A stretch of 47,900 bases of DNA from an uncultured Phycisphaerales bacterium (lineage in GTDB: Bacteria > Planctomycetota > Phycisphaerae > Tepidisphaerales > Tepidisphaeraceae), in the NCBI GenBank assembly GCA_903871935.1, contig CAIQIQ010000163.1, forward strand, positions 1-47,900. Reading direction: 5' to 3'. The position numbers and the translations under genes are program-made. The notes under the pieces are model-generated. The model was not told the DNA's origin and ran no database searches. It saw only the letters and a list, made by a program, of their open reading frames with translations. Shown piece after piece: positions 43,761 through 47,900 of this stretch. How positions within the stretch are numbered: position 1 is the first letter of the stretch; each line of letters starts with the position of its first letter.

Positions 43761-44537
43761 ATGATCGCTGCTAACGCACCAACGAAAGACATCACGATCC
43801 GCATCTGCCGGCAGGATGCACCGGGCAAGCCCCTGCGCTGGGAGGAGTTTTCGGTCCCCTACCGGCCGAACATGAACATCATCTCCTGTCTGCAGTACAT
43901 CGCCGCCCACCCGCTCACTACCGAAGGCCGCCAGACCACCACCCCCGTCTGGGAAGCCGGTTGCCTTGAGGAGGTCTGCGGTGCCTGCACCATGGTCATC
44001 AATGGCCGGGTGCGCCAGGCCTGTTCCACCCTTGTCGATGGGCTGGGCGAACTCGACGCACCGATCACGCTGCAGCCCATGAGCAAGTTCCCCCTCGTGC
44101 GCGACCTGATGGTTGATCGCAGCCGCATTTTCAACGATCTCAAGAAAGTCAAAGCCTGGGTGCCCATCGATGGAACCTATGACCTTGGCCCCGGCCCCGT
44201 CATGTCGCAGGCTACGCAGGAACAGCGATATCCCCTCTCACGTTGCATCACCTGTGGCTGCTGCCTTGAGGCCTGCCCGCAATACCGCGGCGACAATGAC
44301 TTCGTCGGGGCGGCCATCGTTTCCCAGGCCCGGTTGTTCAACAGTCATCCGATCGGCGCCGCGCTGAAAGAAGAGCGGCTTGATACCCTGATGGGTCCTG
44401 GCGGCATCAGTGATTGCGGCAAGGCCGGCAATTGCGTCGAGGTCTGCCCCAAGCTCATCCCCAACCTCGAATCGATCGCCGATGTCCAGCGGCAGGTAAC
44501 CGTGCACGCCGTAAAGAAGTTCTTCAGCGGCAAGTGA
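43761..44537 (+). CDS. sdhB: Succinate dehydrogenase/fumarate reductase iron-sulfur subunit
   Basis: 258 residues. The [2Fe-2S] site is C68-x4-C73-x2-C76-x11-C88. The [4Fe-4S] and [3Fe-4S] sites use C162, C165, C168 and C172, with C219, C225 and C229. The subunit carries electrons from the flavoprotein to quinone at the inner membrane. Length and motif order match the longer Bacillus/epsilon type. GGAG stands 11 bases before the ATG. Unusually, neither a flavoprotein (sdhA) nor a membrane anchor gene is adjacent: the left neighbour is divergent and the right one convergent, so the gene is alone here. Confidence 0.93.
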   Translation: MIAANAPTKDITIRICRQDAPGKPLRWEEFSVPYRPNMNIISCLQYIAAHPLTTEGRQTTTPVWEAGCLEEVCGACTMVINGRVRQACSTLVDGLGELDAPITLQPMSKFPLVRDLMVDRSRIFNDLKKVKAWVPIDGTYDLGPGPVMSQATQEQRYPLSRCITCGCCLEACPQYRGDNDFVGAAIVSQARLFNSHPIGAALKEERLDTLMGPGGISDCGKAGNCVEVCPKLIPNLESIADVQRQVTVHAVKKFFSGK

Positions 44538-44574
44538 TCCCCTCCACCCCGCCACGCGAGCGCTGCCGGATGGC

Positions 44575-47500
44575 TCAGCGCGCCGGACGACGTCCTTGGC
44601 CCCTTGCGCCCGTGACGTCGAAGGCATCGGTCTTGAGGTTCATCCGCACGCGTTCAGCACTGAATGTCTCCAGGCCCTGTTCGTAACGGATAGGATCGTC
44701 TTGTGAGCCGATGGCGACAACGTCGTCGGTCTTCGGATCGTACTCAACCATCGGGGAGGTGAGTTCGCGTTCCTCGACGCGCTTGATCTGGACTGAAGGG
44801 CCGGGCATGACCTTGATCTGGACCGGCCGCCCGGTCATCACCAGGCGCGTGATATCACTGGCTCCCCTGGCATCGCCTGGCGCCTTGGCCGCAGCACCCT
44901 CTTTATCACCCACTGGCACATCAGCAATGGCAGTATCGCACCTGACCTCAAACGAGTTGTCAGCCACCGTCTGTGGTTCATGGCGCACCAGAACATCGCC
45001 GCGCATGATGAACTGGCCTTTCGATGCGTCATAGATCAACCGATCCTTCCAACCAAAGGCCGTTGCCCCGGCGAGGTTCTTGCCCTGCAATGGATCCTTG
45101 CTTGCCACCGGAGTTCGTGTGGCCGCAGGCAGCAAGACATAGAGCATGCGCGCCATGCCGCCTGGGAGCGCAGGAATCTCTATCCGAGCAGGCTTTCCAT
45201 CGGGCGCAAGAGAGCACTCCAACCGCGGACCAAAGATATTGATCTGACGGACGATGGTATTCGTATTGTTCGCGTCGGGCTTCAATGAACGCAGATAGAT
45301 GTCGCGGCTCTGCGTGGCCGAGAGGACAAACTGCTGAGCGTGCTTATTCCCGAGGAAATCAAGCGACCCGGTCTTGGCCGGCTGAGTTGTTGGCTCCACG
45401 GGATTGTCGGCAAGGGCCACATCGATGTGATCGCCGGAAGCATCGTTGATAACACCGTTAGCGTCGACATAGTGGATGCGGATTCCGCCATCAACCGTAA
45501 TCTTGTTCTTGGGCCCGGAGATATTCGCTGGACCGGTCCAGTTGATCTCGATAGGCATACCCATGGCGGTCTTGCTCTTGCTCGAATCGGGAACCACCAG
45601 GCGGCCGCCGCCGGTAATCTGCACGGTTTCCGCAGATTCGTCATACTCAATGAAGTTGCCCGAAAGCAATGATTGAGCATTCTGGGCAGTATGCTGCACC
45701 GATGCGGGCGTACCCTCCAGGACCACATGCCGCTTTCGGTTCTCCTGGATCACCTGCACCCGCTCAGCCTTGACCAGTTCTTTCTTTTCCGACTTTGTGC
45801 CTTCCTTCGTGGACGACTGTATCTCCACCTGGCCGGAAGCATGCAGGTTGCGCAGCCCGGCCAACTCATACTCATCACTGCCCGTGCTCTGCTGCTCGCT
45901 CGGCGGGACCAGGTCGGCCCGGACACGCTGGGCCTTGATGTAGCTTGTGTCCGTACCGGGTTTGTCTTGGTAGGCGTATACGGAACCATCGGCATCGATC
46001 GAGGATGGATATGGATTGCCATCGGGCCCGATCTCGACCCCAACCTTGAGATTCTGGCAGCGGATATGGCTTTGCCGGTTGCGGCGGTCGACCAGGATGC
46101 AGTCGACATCATGACTGGCCAAAACCTGCTCAAGCACCGGCTCTTTCGACTGGGCTCCGTCCGCTGGCGGTTTGAACTTCAGATCGAGCGTGCCGGCCTT
46201 GAACTGCGGGATGCGAACATTGGTGACATTCACGTCGCCCTGCAGATGAAGGTTGGTGATGTCCGACTCGCCGGGCTTGCCGCTGAAAGTCGCCTCGCCC
46301 AGTTCCTTCCAGGCGGCGCTGATCTTCTGCGGACCATCCTTAGTGTCGCTGGTTATAACCGCGGTGGATGGGCCACGGAGAACCGCCTTGCCGTCCGCGA
46401 ACACGCGCAGCTGCGGAGTACTAAGCTGGAAGCTGCGGTTGCTCGAGCGTTGCTCACTGATCCTGGCCGGACTCTCAGGCGAGCCCTCAACGCGTGCTTC
46501 GCCGGTCTGGATTTCATAGGCAACCCACATGCCTTCCAGTTCCCGGGCGCTCTTACCGCCATCTGCGGCAAAGCGGAGGTGGACAGGCTTGCCTTCGCTG
46601 CCTGCGAAATGGATCACTGCATCATCAGAACTCTGTGGCTTGATCGGTTCATCAGGAGCCAGGGTAACCGTCAACGGTCCGGCCCAGCGGATCACGGTCG
46701 GCACACCTTTCTTCAGCGGTGAAGCAGCATGGTCCGCAGCGGCCGGCGCTGTGGCTGCAGGATTGGCAGCGCGAGCCGGCGCTTTAGTCGCATCCTGCGT
46801 CTGGTCATCCGAGCGGGGCGAGAGGAAATCGACATAAAGCTGCTGGGCAGTGGCCAATGTCTGCATCGCCTGCGTGACCGTCACGTTGTCGACGAACGTA
46901 GCACGATAGATGTCGCCTTGCTTGGCGGTCACGGCAACCGCCTGCTGTACGGCCGTATGGCGATCGGTGGCGGCAAGTTGCACTGCTGCGGGCGCCAAGC
47001 GCCCCAGCGAGGCGGCTGGCCTGCCCGCTGCCGGACCACGGCGAAGTTCGTCGATGCCCTTCTTGAGCACAAGCTGTTCGCCATGAAATACCGTAAGCGA
47101 TCGCAGCCGGTTGGAACGATCATCCCAACGGATCTGCAGTCCCCGTCCATCAAAATCAAGTGTGTCGCCACGGACGACAACCGGCACTTCGTGCGCTGGC
47201 ACGACTCGCCCCTGGTCATCGGTATAGTCCTCGGTGGCGATCTCAAACGTTTCGTTGTCAAAAAAAGCGTTGTTGAGGGTGAGCGTCAGTTGCGGATGGT
47301 TCTGCTCAAGATCTTCGCGGGTAGGAAAGTAGGTGACCGTGACATCGTGCATGCTCCCGCGCGAAGGCGGCTCAGTGGGAGTAAAAGAAAGATCCGCTCG
47401 AATGCGCGGACCTTTGCCCGGGATAATGACCAGACCGGTTTTGCCCGCTATGCGGATCACACTTGACCGGTCACGGCCGATATAGAACTCGGCCAAGGGG

Positions 47501-47772
47501 CGATCGACGAGAACCTGGTCGCCGCCTTTGGGGGTGAATTCGTAACCACGAAAGCGTGCCTTCGGCAGCCCGGTATTGCGGTCAAAAATGGGCATCCACA
47601 CATCAGTGCCGCGGCCAATGGCGCCAATCTGGGCCGTCGCGCCCGGACGGGTCGCCGGATTCAGCGTACGCTGCGTGGCAATATGAATGTCCTGCTGCAG
47701 CCATGCAAACACGCCAAATGCGATCGCAACGGCCAGAAGCGTGCCAGAGATCAGCAATACTCGTCTTCTCAT
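44575..47772 (-). CDS. Very large OstA/LptA-LptC-like envelope protein
   Basis: 1065 residues. One N-terminal helix (LLISGTLLAVAIAFGVFAWL) and no cleavage site suggest an inner-membrane anchor facing the periplasm, as in LptC. The rest is almost wholly beta with recurring OstA-like units: 'LSGNFIEYDESAETVQITGG', 'DRLIYDASKGQFIMRGDVLV', and 'MVEYDPKTDDVVAIGSQ' with 'AERVRMNLKTDAFDVTGA'. These are the hallmark of LptA/LptC/LptD-N beta-jellyroll bridges that carry lipopolysaccharide. Two low-complexity Ala/Pro stretches (about 325-350 and 945-960) interrupt it. One chain might span the periplasm by itself. No lptB/F/G genes are in the window. No Shine-Dalgarno is seen at 47772. Confidence 0.72.
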   Translation of the reverse strand: MRRRVLLISGTLLAVAIAFGVFAWLQQDIHIATQRTLNPATRPGATAQIGAIGRGTDVWMPIFDRNTGLPKARFRGYEFTPKGGDQVLVDRPLAEFYIGRDRSSVIRIAGKTGLVIIPGKGPRIRADLSFTPTEPPSRGSMHDVTVTYFPTREDLEQNHPQLTLTLNNAFFDNETFEIATEDYTDDQGRVVPAHEVPVVVRGDTLDFDGRGLQIRWDDRSNRLRSLTVFHGEQLVLKKGIDELRRGPAAGRPAASLGRLAPAAVQLAATDRHTAVQQAVAVTAKQGDIYRATFVDNVTVTQAMQTLATAQQLYVDFLSPRSDDQTQDATKAPARAANPAATAPAAADHAASPLKKGVPTVIRWAGPLTVTLAPDEPIKPQSSDDAVIHFAGSEGKPVHLRFAADGGKSARELEGMWVAYEIQTGEARVEGSPESPARISEQRSSNRSFQLSTPQLRVFADGKAVLRGPSTAVITSDTKDGPQKISAAWKELGEATFSGKPGESDITNLHLQGDVNVTNVRIPQFKAGTLDLKFKPPADGAQSKEPVLEQVLASHDVDCILVDRRNRQSHIRCQNLKVGVEIGPDGNPYPSSIDADGSVYAYQDKPGTDTSYIKAQRVRADLVPPSEQQSTGSDEYELAGLRNLHASGQVEIQSSTKEGTKSEKKELVKAERVQVIQENRKRHVVLEGTPASVQHTAQNAQSLLSGNFIEYDESAETVQITGGGRLVVPDSSKSKTAMGMPIEINWTGPANISGPKNKITVDGGIRIHYVDANGVINDASGDHIDVALADNPVEPTTQPAKTGSLDFLGNKHAQQFVLSATQSRDIYLRSLKPDANNTNTIVRQINIFGPRLECSLAPDGKPARIEIPALPGGMARMLYVLLPAATRTPVASKDPLQGKNLAGATAFGWKDRLIYDASKGQFIMRGDVLVRHEPQTVADNSFEVRCDTAIADVPVGDKEGAAAKAPGDARGASDITRLVMTGRPVQIKVMPGPSVQIKRVEERELTSPMVEYDPKTDDVVAIGSQDDPIRYEQGLETFSAERVRMNLKTDAFDVTGARGQGRRPAR

Positions 47773-47784
47773 TTAGTGCACAAC

Positions 47785-47790
47785 ATAGTA
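47785..47790 (-). promoter_or_regulatory. Weak -10-like box of the OstA-like gene
   Basis: On the minus strand TACTAT lies 12 bases before the ATG at 47772, with no Shine-Dalgarno between. It could be a -10 box giving a very short leader. The match is only partial. Confidence 0.25.
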
Positions 47791-47855
47791 CACGAATTGG
47801 GCCTTGGGGGGCAGAGGCGGAGGAGCACACGGCATTTGCCGCAGTAGTTCCCAAG

Positions 47856-47900
47856 AGCCACCTTCGGGACTCGGACCCGAAACATCCGGTTTACAAAACC
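47856..47900 (-). tRNA. tRNA-Thr(UGU), 5' part outside the window
   Basis: Read on the minus strand from the window edge, the sequence begins inside the anticodon stem. The loop TTTGTAA gives anticodon TGT (threonine), flanked by ACCGG on the 3' side. Then come a five-base variable loop ATGTT, a T-stem TCGGG/CCCGA closing the loop TCCGAGT, the 3' acceptor strand AGGTGGC and discriminator T. CCA is not encoded. The T-loop has C where T55 is expected. The first roughly 28 bases lie beyond 47900. Confidence 0.85.

Noticed and set aside
45673..46722. Plus-strand open frame of 349 codons
   Set aside because: Antisense to the OstA-like gene.

Overview
The window reads as a chromosomal segment of a GC-rich, Gram-negative heterotroph. 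The best guess is a Planctomycetota bacterium, probably of the Phycisphaerae type; this is an inference from gene content. Pointers are a membrane protein with the zinc-ribbon motif CPYCGYDTRATPDRCPECG, a very large OstA/LptA-like envelope protein, many secreted proteins of planctomycete-rich families (DUF4159, DUF4832, DUF4838, two-domain acetylxylan-esterase-like hydrolases), a Tat-exported alpha/alpha-barrel protein and a PlsC-ACP-ligase fusion. No phage, transposase, IS element or CRISPR array was seen.

Layout. 1-514 is non-coding, with spaced DnaA-box repeats and a LacI-type palindrome. 515-8614 holds a UroD-like methyltransferase, a DUF4832 glycosidase-like protein, a tandem DUF4159 protein, a small membrane protein, a zinc/cadmium CDF exporter, an ABC exporter and a two-helix membrane protein. 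8759-16914 is a co-directional run of four secreted proteins (GH42-like, SGNH esterase-like, two-domain alpha/beta hydrolase, transglutaminase-like) closed by a strong terminator hairpin. 17102-26453 continues the carbohydrate theme: a DUF4838 protein, an iron-sulfur flavoprotein-like reductase, two related alpha/alpha-barrel proteins flanking a heparan-glucosaminide-acetyltransferase-like membrane protein and an SRPBCC protein, and a phytanoyl-CoA-dioxygenase-like oxygenase. 26717-31793 holds a zinc-ribbon membrane protein, a secreted phosphodiesterase, a double GNAT protein, an AraR-type GntR regulator and a coiled-coil/XRE/winged-helix protein.

31877-35571 encodes an acyltransferase-ACP-acyl ligase fusion and hemB; hemB has an extended -10 box almost touching its start codon. 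36029-38098 is a compact metal/redox locus: two adjacent NifX-like proteins (one with a His-rich tail) facing a thioredoxin plus DUF4405 haem-membrane operon. 38289-42824 is an RND efflux pump (adaptor plus permease). 42851-47900 holds a hydroxypyruvate-isomerase-like barrel, a solitary succinate dehydrogenase iron-sulfur subunit, the 1065-residue OstA-like protein and the 3' part of a tRNA-Thr(UGU).

How the genes work together. The first half looks like a non-Sus style polysaccharide utilisation region: secreted glycosidase-like, esterase-like and lyase-like enzymes release and deacylate sugars, and small-molecule enzymes process the products. The second half is envelope and cofactor housekeeping (acyl chains, haem, outer-membrane glycolipid transport, metal efflux). 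The strongest candidates for something undescribed are the NifX/NifX-DUF4405-thioredoxin locus, the giant OstA-like protein and the four-gene secreted cluster containing a transglutaminase-like protein.
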